Below the pieces are notes generated by a model, which was not told the origin of the DNA, did no database searches, and saw only the letters and a list, made by a program, of their open reading frames with translations. Shown here in pieces: positions 45,449-53,059 of a DNA stretch of 64,000 nucleotides. The translations under genes and the position numbers were made by a program. Numbering within the stretch: position 1 is the first letter of the stretch; every line of letters begins with the position of its first letter. The DNA lies in the NCBI GenBank assembly GCA_964598355.1, contig CAZRBN010000001.1:1-64000 (forward strand), read 5' to 3'. Source of the DNA: DASQJJ01 sp964598355 (GTDB taxonomy: Bacteria; Patescibacteriota; Microgenomatia; Levybacterales; UBA12049).

Positions 45449-46121
45449 TTACTCCTACCTTGTATCCAAAGCCTCGTATTGTGTGAATAAGTTTTAGTCT
45501 GTTAGGAAAGGGTTTATCAATTTTATTTCGCAAGTACCCTATATAAACCTCTATCGTATTGGGAAGAATATCTGCATCATAATTCCATACATGAGTAATA
45601 ATTTGTTCTTTCGATAGTATTTTATTTTGATGACGAAGCATATATTCCAGAAGTGCAAATTCTTTACTTGAAAGCTGCACTTCTGTACTTCCGCGTTTTA
45701 CTTCAAAAGAATCGATATCCAAAGATAAATCACCACATGAAAGGATATTGCTCACACTTTTTTTAGGCCTTCTTACTAACGCGCGAATTCTTACCAGCAA
45801 TTCTTCGAAAGCAAATGGCTTTACTAAATAGTCATCTGCTCCAGCGTTAAATCCTTCGAGTCTATCTTGCAATTGTCCTTTTGCTGTTAACATGAGGATT
45901 GGAGTATGGTTTTCTTTTTCTCGAAGATGCTTGCAGATTGTTACTCCGTCTATTTCTGGTAAAAGCCTATCTAAGATAATAAGATCATACTCTTCAGTAC
46001 TGGCCAAATCCAATCCTTCTGTTCCAGTATAGACAACATCTACTGTATAGGATTCTTGCTCAAGACCTTTTTTAATAGATCCCGCAATCTTATAATCATC
46101 CTCAACTAATAACAATTTCAT
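45444..46121 (-). CDS. OmpR-family response regulator of the efflux/flavin regulon
   Basis: 225 residues from ATG 46121 (MKLLLVEDDYKIA). Receiver: EDD, phospho-Asp in LIILDRLLP (about 51), MLTAKGQ, DDYLVKPF. Winged helix with LSSKEFALLEYMLRHQNKILSKEQI and NTIEVYIGYLRNKI, and RGFGYKVG. TATAAT lies exactly 6 nt before the ATG, preceded by its own putative binding repeats. Adjacent to its kinase. Confidence 0.93.
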   Translation of the reverse strand: MKLLLVEDDYKIAGSIKKGLEQESYTVDVVYTGTEGLDLASTEEYDLIILDRLLPEIDGVTICKHLREKENHTPILMLTAKGQLQDRLEGFNAGADDYLVKPFAFEELLVRIRALVRRPKKSVSNILSCGDLSLDIDSFEVKRGSTEVQLSSKEFALLEYMLRHQNKILSKEQIITHVWNYDADILPNTIEVYIGYLRNKIDKPFPNRLKLIHTIRGFGYKVGVS

Positions 46122-46127
46122 GAGGTT

Positions 46128-46160
46128 ATTATACTCCTTTTGTCCTGAGAACAAGCTGAA
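46128..46160 (-). promoter_or_regulatory. autoregulated leaderless promoter of the response regulator
   Basis: Minus strand TTCAGCTTGTTCTCAGG (46144-46160; TCAG units 11 bp apart), 10 bp, TATAAT (46128-46133), 6 nt, ATG. The repeats occupy the -35 region, as in class II OmpR/PhoB activation. Confidence 0.65.
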
Positions 46161-46171
46161 AGGAAGCTTAA

Positions 46172-47674
46172 TTAAACAAAACCTGGGAAGTAATCTTTTT
46201 TAATGTGAGAAATACCAATTTTTTTCAACGTATTTCCAAAGGATTCTATCATGGCATTTGGGCCCGAAAGATAAAAAATTCTCTCTTTAAAATCTGGGAT
46301 TTCTTTTTGTATTAATTGTTCATCAATTCGTCCTATATGTCCTTTCCAGTTTTTGGGAATGTTTTTGATATCTGTAATAGTATAGATAACTTTTATTCCC
46401 ATCTCTTTTGCTGCTTCATCAAATATATTTCTATAAGCAAAATCCTCATAATTTTTTGCGGTATATAACACAACAATATCTCGTTTTTCTTTTGTATCTA
46501 GTATAGATTTCACCATACTTCTAAATGGCGTAACACCAATTCCTCCTGCAATAAAAACAAGTTTTTTCCTCAGATCTTTTGGCATAGTAAAATCTCCTGC
46601 TATTTGACCTGCTATAATTTCACTATTTTCAGAAAGAGAAGAAAGCTTGTTTTTAAAACTACTCCCATGAGGAGTAAATCGTACTCCCAAAACAATATCT
46701 CTTTCTGTAGGTGATGAAGCAATAGTAAAATAGCGCCTATTCCCTCGACTATCACTTTTGGAATGAGATAATGTCCACTCCATATATTGTCCTGGAAGAA
46801 AAGAAAACTTCTGAGAGGTTGAGAAAATAACATTATAGATATCCTCTGTTATCTTCGTTTTCTCTTTCAACAGTAATTGAAGTCTTACTTTTGGACTGAC
46901 AATGAAAGAATAGATATTCCCTAAAAGTAGTGCTATTTCAGGAGTTGTGTAGAAATTTACAACATGAATTTCTGGTGAGAAAAGCAATCCTACTATTCCT
47001 CCATACACAAGTTGCAGTATTCTTGTTGGTGGAGTTGTTAAGGGCTCGGTTAACATAACGAATGCAAAAAAGAGAATTGGGGTCTCAAGTAATGTATTTT
47101 TTAAATAAACTAAAGGATCTGTTTTATGTGTAATGTCAAAACCAAAAATAGTGAGGAGCGCTACAATAAAAAAAGTAAAGACCATATCTTCTCGTCTAAT
47201 TTTTCTTACAACCAATAATCCCCCTATCAAAACAATTGGCATCATCCACACTGTCCCAACCCACCAACTTGCATATTGTCCAGTAATAAGTCCTCCAAGA
47301 GCGATACCAAAAGCAACAGGATTAAAAATATGTTTTTTATTCAGATTTACGATATATTTGGAAGCAATAGTAATTAGTGCAGCAATTGCCAAAAATACTA
47401 TAGATTTTGGACTGATAATAAGAGCTAAAATAAGTGCGGAGATATATACAGATTCAATATTTGTCTGAACCGTAAAAAGCACTGCAAACACTTTATTTGT
47501 AACCCAACATATACTGAGCAAAAGAAATGTTGAAAGCAAAAGGGCAAATGGGGTAAATGGAAGCAGATGAAAGAAAGTGAGAATTTCAGCAATAAGCAAT
47601 AATACCATAAGATAGTACAGCAAAAGTCTGTACATAGTGATTCTGTTAAGATAGTAGTCAACAAAAGTAAACAT
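46172..47674 (-). CDS. RnfD/NqrB-like membrane protein fused to ferredoxin-NADP reductase-like domain
   Basis: 500 residues. The first about 275 form 8-9 membrane helices resembling NqrB/RnfD, with KKHIFNPVAFGIALGGL and MLTEPLTTPPTR. The rest is an FNR-like reductase: FAD site RRYFTIASSP (about 325), GVRFTPHGSSF, NAD(P) site FIAGGIGVTPFRSM (about 390), and C-terminal FYLSGPNAMIESFG. No 2Fe-2S domain is visible, unlike NqrF. It likely passes electrons from NAD(P)H through flavins across the membrane to the FMN protein encoded two genes upstream. Separated from apbE by an inverted-repeat spacer. Confidence 0.8.
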   Translation of the reverse strand: MFTFVDYYLNRITMYRLLLYYLMVLLLIAEILTFFHLLPFTPFALLLSTFLLLSICWVTNKVFAVLFTVQTNIESVYISALILALIISPKSIVFLAIAALITIASKYIVNLNKKHIFNPVAFGIALGGLITGQYASWWVGTVWMMPIVLIGGLLVVRKIRREDMVFTFFIVALLTIFGFDITHKTDPLVYLKNTLLETPILFFAFVMLTEPLTTPPTRILQLVYGGIVGLLFSPEIHVVNFYTTPEIALLLGNIYSFIVSPKVRLQLLLKEKTKITEDIYNVIFSTSQKFSFLPGQYMEWTLSHSKSDSRGNRRYFTIASSPTERDIVLGVRFTPHGSSFKNKLSSLSENSEIIAGQIAGDFTMPKDLRKKLVFIAGGIGVTPFRSMVKSILDTKEKRDIVVLYTAKNYEDFAYRNIFDEAAKEMGIKVIYTITDIKNIPKNWKGHIGRIDEQLIQKEIPDFKERIFYLSGPNAMIESFGNTLKKIGISHIKKDYFPGFV

Positions 47675-47676
47675 AT

Positions 47677-47761
47677 ATAAAATTAAAAATTATGGTACTT
47701 TTATTTATAATACGTGAGGCATCATCACTTTTCACTTTTAATTGTAAATTTTTAATTTTAT
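47677..47761. repeat. intergenic inverted repeat with 15-bp arms
   Basis: ATAAAATTAAAAATT (47677-47691) pairs perfectly with 47747-47761; the interior holds GGTACTTTTATTTATA. The left arm recurs directly after the MacB-like permease start (42195-42209). Confidence 0.6.
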
Positions 47762-48502
47762 TTATATTGTGTACTTCTCCCATCCACTGGTATACGTCGC
47801 CAGACCTTCACTGTCTATCATATATCCTTCTATGTCTTTTTGTCTTTCTATAAAATTGATACCGGTCTTTCCCATAGCAAATGCTGCTGTTGCAAATCTA
47901 TCTGCTTCATAAATATTTTTTCCAATAACAGTCAGGCTGATAATATCTGTAATAATTGTTCCATTTCGGTGAGGATTATAAACATGTTGTCCTCGTATAT
48001 ACGTACCTGATGTTGCAATGCCTTCGTTAGTCAAATAAACAACTTTCACAATTTCTTCTAGATTGAAGGGATTTTTAATACCAACTCTCCATTTTTCCCC
48101 TTTACTATTTCTTCCATTCACCTGAATATCTCCTCCCGCTTCCACGTAATAGTTTTTAAAACCTTCTTTCTCCAGATTCTTTGCAGCGTTATAAATAGCC
48201 CATCCTTTCACAAGTCCTGACGGGTCAATATCCCCATTGTGAACAATGTTAAAATACCCATTTGTATGTTGTCTTGTTTCTTCAGATAGTCTTAAAACTT
48301 CCTGCATTGCTTCACTATATTCATTTTCTTTCATTTCTCCTCTATTAATTTTTGAAATTTCACTATTTTCTTTGTAGGTACTAAAGCGGTTATCTATAGA
48401 AATAAAATAATCAAAAACTTTTTCGAGATTTTCTTTCATTGCAGAAGGGTCAACTATTTCAATAGTAATGGGCATTCCCATTAAGAAGTGGTTCTGTTTC
48501 AT
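47762..48502 (-). CDS. apbE: ApbE-like FAD:protein FMN transferase
   Basis: 246 residues, shorter than usual and without a signal peptide or lipobox. Family motifs: FSTYKENSEISKIN, DPSGLVKGWAIY, YYVEAGGDIQVNG, GIATSGTY, HVYNPH, ADRFATAAFAMG with the metal-binding Asp/Thr. ApbE attaches FMN covalently to a Thr in SGAT motifs, and the only such target here is the exported protein encoded just upstream. Overlaps that gene by ATGA. Lack of an export signal implies flavinylation before export or an internal start (inference). Confidence 0.9.
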   Translation of the reverse strand: MKQNHFLMGMPITIEIVDPSAMKENLEKVFDYFISIDNRFSTYKENSEISKINRGEMKENEYSEAMQEVLRLSEETRQHTNGYFNIVHNGDIDPSGLVKGWAIYNAAKNLEKEGFKNYYVEAGGDIQVNGRNSKGEKWRVGIKNPFNLEEIVKVVYLTNEGIATSGTYIRGQHVYNPHRNGTIITDIISLTVIGKNIYEADRFATAAFAMGKTGINFIERQKDIEGYMIDSEGLATYTSGWEKYTI

Positions 48503-48996
48503 TGAGCTTTTGCAAGAGCAGATGCAAGAGATTGATTGAATGCATCACTAGTCTGTGTTGCACCTGAAATAATATCAACTGGTGCAGATTGTTTTTGGAT
48601 TACTTCTTGCTTTAAGATAGGCAGTGCTTCATTACTGACTTCCGCTGTATGGCCTGGTTTGTTAGGGAATTGAAGAAGTTGCACATCACTAATTTTGCCC
48701 CCTGCTACAACCACTTGTACTTGCATCATCCCATAAAATGCATCAGTTGTATCTCCTGTATAGGTACCATTTTTATATGCTTTTCCCCCTGCTTGACTAG
48801 GTATTGGAGACCCTGACCCAGCAGAAGAGGTGGAAGTAGTTGCATTATTAGTTGGATTTGCTCCAGCAGAACTTGTTGGATTGGTAGTAATATCAGGAGA
48901 TTTTGCTGTTGTTGTAGATTGACCGTTTATTTTTTGGAAGAGAATATATCCTCCTAATACCAAAACTAAAACAAAAACAATTGCTAGTTTTTTCAT
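48499..48996 (-). CDS. exported FMN-binding domain protein (NqrC/RnfG-like carrier)
   Basis: 165 residues. Signal anchor (about 3-22), Ser/Thr/Asn-rich linker (about 25-75), then the FMN-binding domain: YKNGTYTGDTTDAFYG, VQVVVAGGKISDV, and DIISGATQTSDAFNQSL, in which the Thr of SGAT is the expected covalent FMN site. Likely the extracytoplasmic electron carrier fed by the RnfD/NqrB-FNR fusion. First gene of the operon; the promoter carries the repeats of the nearby response regulator. Confidence 0.88.
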   Translation of the reverse strand: MKKLAIVFVLVLVLGGYILFQKINGQSTTTAKSPDITTNPTSSAGANPTNNATTSTSSAGSGSPIPSQAGGKAYKNGTYTGDTTDAFYGMMQVQVVVAGGKISDVQLLQFPNKPGHTAEVSNEALPILKQEVIQKQSAPVDIISGATQTSDAFNQSLASALAKAQ

Positions 48997-49013
48997 ATAC
49001 GTTTATGTACTAT

Positions 49014-49045
49014 ACCATACTTGTCAAAACTGAGAAATAGCTGAA
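49014..49045 (-). promoter_or_regulatory. promoter of the flavin operon with TCAG direct repeats
   Basis: Minus strand TTCAGCTATTTCTCAG (49030-49045; TCAG units 11 bp apart), 10 bp, TATGGT (49014-49019), then about 17 nt to the ATG at 48996. Same layout as the promoters at 46128 and 44326. Confidence 0.6.
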
Positions 49046-49086
49046 AAAATTCTTATATATTATTTTTGGACTATCCTACAAGTTAC

Positions 49087-49929
49087 TTATACCTCTTTAT
49101 CCTCATGAGAAACTAGATTATAGAGATGAGGAGAAATAGCATGCACTAAAGATACAGTAAGCAAGTACGACATTGCTGAAAGACCTGCAATAAAAAAACT
49201 TGGTGGACCATGCAACAGTAAGGCTAGTAGTAGTCCTCCCCATGTAAAAAATAATCCAAGAAGTATAGAGAGCACAATTGTTGTGAAAGGACGCTTACTT
49301 ATATGTTGTGCTATTGCAGCAGGTGCTACAACAAGAGCAAATACTAGCAAAACTCCAACGATAAGAATTGCTTCTGTTACTGCTACTGCAAGAAGTATCA
49401 TAAAAATAATTGATAGAAAATTAACTGGTACTCCTCGTGCTGTTGCCACTTCTGGGTCAACAGAGGCAAAAAGTAGAGGACGAAATAAGACAACAATGAA
49501 TATAATTGTAACAATGCCAGTTATAATACTTAGCCATAAATCAAATGTTGTCACACTGAGAATTGATCCAAAGAGAATACCAACTGCCTCATTAGCATTT
49601 GTTGTATAGAGTTTGAGAAACAACACTCCTAGACCTAGTGCAAAGGAAAGAATCATACCAATTTCGACATCCCTTCCTTGTATTCGTTTGCCAAGTGTTC
49701 CCATACCTAGTGCCGCCAAAATGGTAAAAATGAATGTTCCTGTTAAAGAACTTACACTAATGAGTGCTGCGCCTGTAGCTCCTGCAAACCCAATATGTGA
49801 CAGTGCATGTGCAGCAAAAGCTTGGGAGCGTAGTACAACGAAATATCCAATAACTGCTGACGTTATCGCAATAATGGTTCCCGCAAGAAGGGCATATTGG
49901 ACAAATTGATAATGAAGAAGAGCAATCAT
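49087..49929 (-). CDS. zinc/manganese ABC transporter permease (second copy)
   Basis: 280 residues, about 8-9 transmembrane helices of the ZnuB/MntB (ABC-3) family: AAHALSHIGFAGATGA, then ASVDPEVATARGVPVNFLSIIFMILLAVAVTEAI, and VVAPAAIAQHISKRP. Paralogue of the next permease and overlapping it by 4 bp, so the channel is probably a heterodimer as in Sit/Mnt systems. Last gene of the metal operon. Confidence 0.9.
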   Translation of the reverse strand: MIALLHYQFVQYALLAGTIIAITSAVIGYFVVLRSQAFAAHALSHIGFAGATGAALISVSSLTGTFIFTILAALGMGTLGKRIQGRDVEIGMILSFALGLGVLFLKLYTTNANEAVGILFGSILSVTTFDLWLSIITGIVTIIFIVVLFRPLLFASVDPEVATARGVPVNFLSIIFMILLAVAVTEAILIVGVLLVFALVVAPAAIAQHISKRPFTTIVLSILLGLFFTWGGLLLALLLHGPPSFFIAGLSAMSYLLTVSLVHAISPHLYNLVSHEDKEV

Positions 49930-50738
49930 ATTTTTCTTTTCGCAACTGCTGGTACAAATAATCGAACAGGCAAATAGATACCAAATGACAATGTAGCAAT
50001 AAAGAAAGAAACGGGGAGATTTGTTGTAGCTGCTAAGAAAATACCAATCCAGCTATATAAAAGACCTAAGACAATTGCAAGGCCTATTGCACTGTACGGA
50101 CTTGTCGTTAATCTCATTGCAGTAGCAGCAGGTCCGACAAGAAGAGTAAAAATAAGAAGTACTCCTACTACTTGTACGGAAATAGAGACAGTGATAGCAA
50201 CGAGAATAAGAAAAGCTATTGAAAGTAATTTGGTCGGCACTCCTCGTGCTTCTGCTACTTCAGGATCAAACGAGCTGAAAAGAAGCGGACGAAAAAGAAT
50301 TGCAAGAATGCCCAAAGTTAAAAGACTAAAAAGTGTTGTTATAAGCACACTCACTGAACCAATTCCAAGTATCGTTCCAAAAAGGATACTGTATGCTCCT
50401 TCTGCATAGCCGACATAAAGAAATAAAAATAATACACCAAAAGCAAGTGCCAACGTGAAAATAATACCAATTGTTATATCTCTTTCACGAAGTTGTTTTC
50501 CTAGAGAACCAATTGCCACAGCTGCGATAATGGTAAAAAAAAGTAGTCCCCATAATGGATTAATGCCAAGCCAAACTGCTCCTGCTGCTCCTGCGAATCC
50601 TACATGAGAAAAAGCATGCCCAGCAAATGTTAACCCCCGTACAAGAATAAAATACCCAATAACAGCAGCTACAACAGAAACAAAGAAAGAAGCAAGGAAT
50701 GCATTCTGAATAAATGGATACTGCAGAATCTCAAACAT
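49926..50738 (-). CDS. zinc/manganese ABC transporter permease (first copy)
   Basis: 270 residues of the ABC-3 family with VRGLTFAGHAFSHVGFAGAAG, SSFDPEVAEARGVPTKLLSIAFLILVAITV and LLVGPAATAMRL. Eight or nine helices. Follows the ATPase gene by 5 nt and overlaps the second permease. Confidence 0.9.
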   Translation of the reverse strand: MFEILQYPFIQNAFLASFFVSVVAAVIGYFILVRGLTFAGHAFSHVGFAGAAGAVWLGINPLWGLLFFTIIAAVAIGSLGKQLRERDITIGIIFTLALAFGVLFLFLYVGYAEGAYSILFGTILGIGSVSVLITTLFSLLTLGILAILFRPLLFSSFDPEVAEARGVPTKLLSIAFLILVAITVSISVQVVGVLLIFTLLVGPAATAMRLTTSPYSAIGLAIVLGLLYSWIGIFLAATTNLPVSFFIATLSFGIYLPVRLFVPAVAKRKI

Positions 50739-50743
50739 GGTAC

Positions 50744-51535
50744 CTAACGTTCTTCTCCAAGAACAAAAACTCTTCCTTTCGTTTCTATTACTTCAATTGG
50801 TGAATTGTAAAGTTTTGATAGTGCTTCGCTCGTAATAACCTCTTCTGTTTTTCCTATTGCACTATGTGTATTTGCCATGTATAAAACTCTATTAATAACT
50901 GGAAGAAGCAAATTAACATCATGCGTAACCAGTAAAACAGTAATATGTCTGGTACGAGCAATTTTTGTTACTAATGAAACTATTGCTTGTGCATGAGTAA
51001 TATCTAGATTTGACAAAGGTTCGTCTAAAAGAAGAATTTTAGGATGAGTAAGCAGTGCTTGCGCTATGAGCAGTCTCTGCTGTTCGCCACCTGATAATCT
51101 TCCTACAGGCACATCAGCTAAGGGAAGTAAATCAACTTCATGGAGGGCGCGTTCTACATGTTGATCTCTCTCCTTATTTGGAAATGAAATACCCCATTTG
51201 TTCCCATCTAGTCCAAACCCCACAACATCTCTTGCTCGTAAAGCTAAATCAGCTTCTAATATCCGATGTTGTGGAGCATACCCCATTTCATTATTACCTC
51301 TTTTTGGAGATTTGCCAAGAATGGTTATTCTACCTTTTGTTGGTTTATATAGCCCAAGTAATAATTTAAGAAGCGTACTCTTTCCTGCACCATTTGGGCC
51401 TAACACTGCAATAAATTCTCCCTCATCAATCGTCAAACTGATATCATGAAAAATTGTTCTTCCACCAAGTGCAAGATCTACATTTTGTAATTCTATGTCG
51501 GGTTGTTGCATAAGTAGTTTTATTGTACTATGCAT
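50744..51535 (-). CDS. zinc/manganese ABC transporter ATPase
   Basis: 263 residues. Walker A GPNGAGKST, Q-loop GYAPQH, signature LSGGEQQRLLIAQALL, Walker B ILLLDEPLSNLD, switch His LLVTHDVN. Coupled to the binding-protein gene (1-nt overlap) and to the permeases. Confidence 0.93.
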   Translation of the reverse strand: MHSTIKLLMQQPDIELQNVDLALGGRTIFHDISLTIDEGEFIAVLGPNGAGKSTLLKLLLGLYKPTKGRITILGKSPKRGNNEMGYAPQHRILEADLALRARDVVGFGLDGNKWGISFPNKERDQHVERALHEVDLLPLADVPVGRLSGGEQQRLLIAQALLTHPKILLLDEPLSNLDITHAQAIVSLVTKIARTRHITVLLVTHDVNLLLPVINRVLYMANTHSAIGKTEEVITSEALSKLYNSPIEVIETKGRVFVLGEER

Positions 51536-52455
51536 TAGCGAGAAGAGGAAGATGCAAGAGCTTGTTCTAAGTTATTTAACTGATCCATCATCCAACTCTG
51601 GTAATGTTTTGTCGTAGGCATAGTTTCAGTTGCCGAGACAACTGGAATATTGTTTTGCTTTGCTTCATTTTGGAGATTTGTTGTAACCGGAGTAACCGTT
51701 TGTGCATTATAGATAAGGACTTTTACTTGTTTTTTTGTTATTTGATCGTTTGTTGTTGCAACATCTTGTGCTGATGGATCATTTCCTTCTGCAATTGCTC
51801 GTTCAAACCCAATTGGAGTGAGAACAGTAAGGCCCATTGGTTGCGTTTGGTATAGGTAAATTGTTTCTGTTAAAGCAACTGAAGTGTTAGCGTATTTCAT
51901 TTTAATCTGGCTCATTTTTTGTTGCAGCGGTTGCAGAGATGCATCAAACTTTGCAAGATTTTGATCATATTCTAAAGTATGACTTGGATCATCTTTTTTG
52001 AGTGTCTCTGTTATTTTAGCGGCAATTGTTTGAACATTATCAAGTCCATACCAAACATGTGGATTATCTTCTAACTTGTGGTTGGCAATATCAGCTCCCA
52101 CCAAAATAGTTCTATTCTTATTTGGGGATGCAGAAAGTAGTTTATCCATCCATGTGTCATAACCGGCTCCATTTTCAATCACAAAATTTGCATGACTTAT
52201 TGCTATACCATCTTGTACATTTGACTCATATTCGTGAGGATCAACATTTGGGTCAGAAAGAATACTTGTTACTTGGACATTATTACCACCAAGTTGTTTT
52301 GTAATATCTCCATAGAAATTTTCTGCTGCAACAATTTGTAGCTTACTACTTGAATTTTGAATATTCCTATGTCCAGTTAAAACAAAAAAACTCAAACTTA
52401 TAATACCTATGAGAACTAGTAATAATAAAAAATTTTTCATACTGTTTTTTGTCAT
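51535..52455 (-). CDS. ZnuA/MntA-type metal-binding lipoprotein-like protein
   Basis: 306 residues. N-terminal anchor without a clear lipobox Cys; a second ATG at codon 6 is possible. Cluster A-I features: VDPHEYESN (first His ligand), DNPHVWYGLDN (second His), and TETIYLYQTQPMGL where many zinc proteins have His. Here it is Glu, as in PsaA/MntA-type manganese proteins. No His-rich loop. The ligand pattern and the paired permeases lean toward manganese, but zinc cannot be excluded. Confidence 0.88.
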   Translation of the reverse strand: MTKNSMKNFLLLLVLIGIISLSFFVLTGHRNIQNSSSKLQIVAAENFYGDITKQLGGNNVQVTSILSDPNVDPHEYESNVQDGIAISHANFVIENGAGYDTWMDKLLSASPNKNRTILVGADIANHKLEDNPHVWYGLDNVQTIAAKITETLKKDDPSHTLEYDQNLAKFDASLQPLQQKMSQIKMKYANTSVALTETIYLYQTQPMGLTVLTPIGFERAIAEGNDPSAQDVATTNDQITKKQVKVLIYNAQTVTPVTTNLQNEAKQNNIPVVSATETMPTTKHYQSWMMDQLNNLEQALASSSSR

Positions 52456-52524
52456 TTATGCAAAAGCGAGAATATTATCCTCAGTTTCTAGATTTCGACT
52501 TAGTTAAAATGACAGTGTTACTCA

Positions 52525-52944
52525 TTATTGTTGACAATCTTTACAAAGTCCAAAAAACTCCAAGGAGTGTTGCCTAACTAAAAATCCTTTCTTTTTCTTA
52601 ATATCTTTTTCAAGTTCGCCAATATTACAATCAGAGATATCTTCAATTTTTCCACACTGTTCACAAATAAGATGGTGATGCTCTCCTTTATTTAATTCAT
52701 ATCGAGCTTTTCCTTCACCAAATTCTACCTTTCGTAAAAGTCCTTTTTCAACAAATGCATTAATTATTCTAAACACAGTTACCCTGTCTATTCCTAAATC
52801 TTTTTGTAAATGATCGATAAGATGCTGTGCATCGAGAGGAGTATCATGTGATTCAAAAAGCTGCATTGTTGCAACTCGCGCGGGAGTTACTTGCAAAGAA
52901 ACTTCTTGTAATTCTCTTCTGCAATCGTGTTGCGTATTTATCAT
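52525..52944 (-). CDS. Fur-family metalloregulator
   Basis: 139 residues. Winged helix with VTPARVATMQLFESHDTPLDAQHLIDHL and DRVTVFRIINAFVEKGLL, then the metal domain with GEHHHLICEQCGKIEDI. Two CxxC pairs (CEQC, CKDC) form a structural zinc site. First gene of the metal-transport operon (69 bp before znuA). A palindrome covers the spacer of its own promoter, so negative autoregulation with the metal as corepressor is likely. Subtype (Zur, Mur or Fur) cannot be fixed by sequence alone. Confidence 0.92.
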   Translation of the reverse strand: MINTQHDCRRELQEVSLQVTPARVATMQLFESHDTPLDAQHLIDHLQKDLGIDRVTVFRIINAFVEKGLLRKVEFGEGKARYELNKGEHHHLICEQCGKIEDISDCNIGELEKDIKKKKGFLVRQHSLEFFGLCKDCQQ

Positions 52945-52950
52945 ATCAAC

Positions 52951-52979
52951 ATTATATGCAACTTTGTTGCATGTGTCAA
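52951..52979 (-). promoter_or_regulatory. consensus promoter with Fur-family operator, metal operon
   Basis: TTGACA (52974-52979), 17-bp spacer, TATAAT (52951-52956), 6 nt, ATG at 52944: perfect hexamers and leaderless geometry. The spacer is filled by ATGCAAC-TTT-GTTGCAT (plus strand, 52956-52972), a perfect 7-3-7 palindrome touching the -10. Occupancy would block RNA polymerase. Confidence 0.75.
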
Positions 52980-53059
52980 TAGCAGTCTTTCAACTAAAAT
53001 CCTTTAGGAGTATGTGCAGAAAGCGTAAGAGTAACAAAAAAATAAATAGCAAAAAATTT

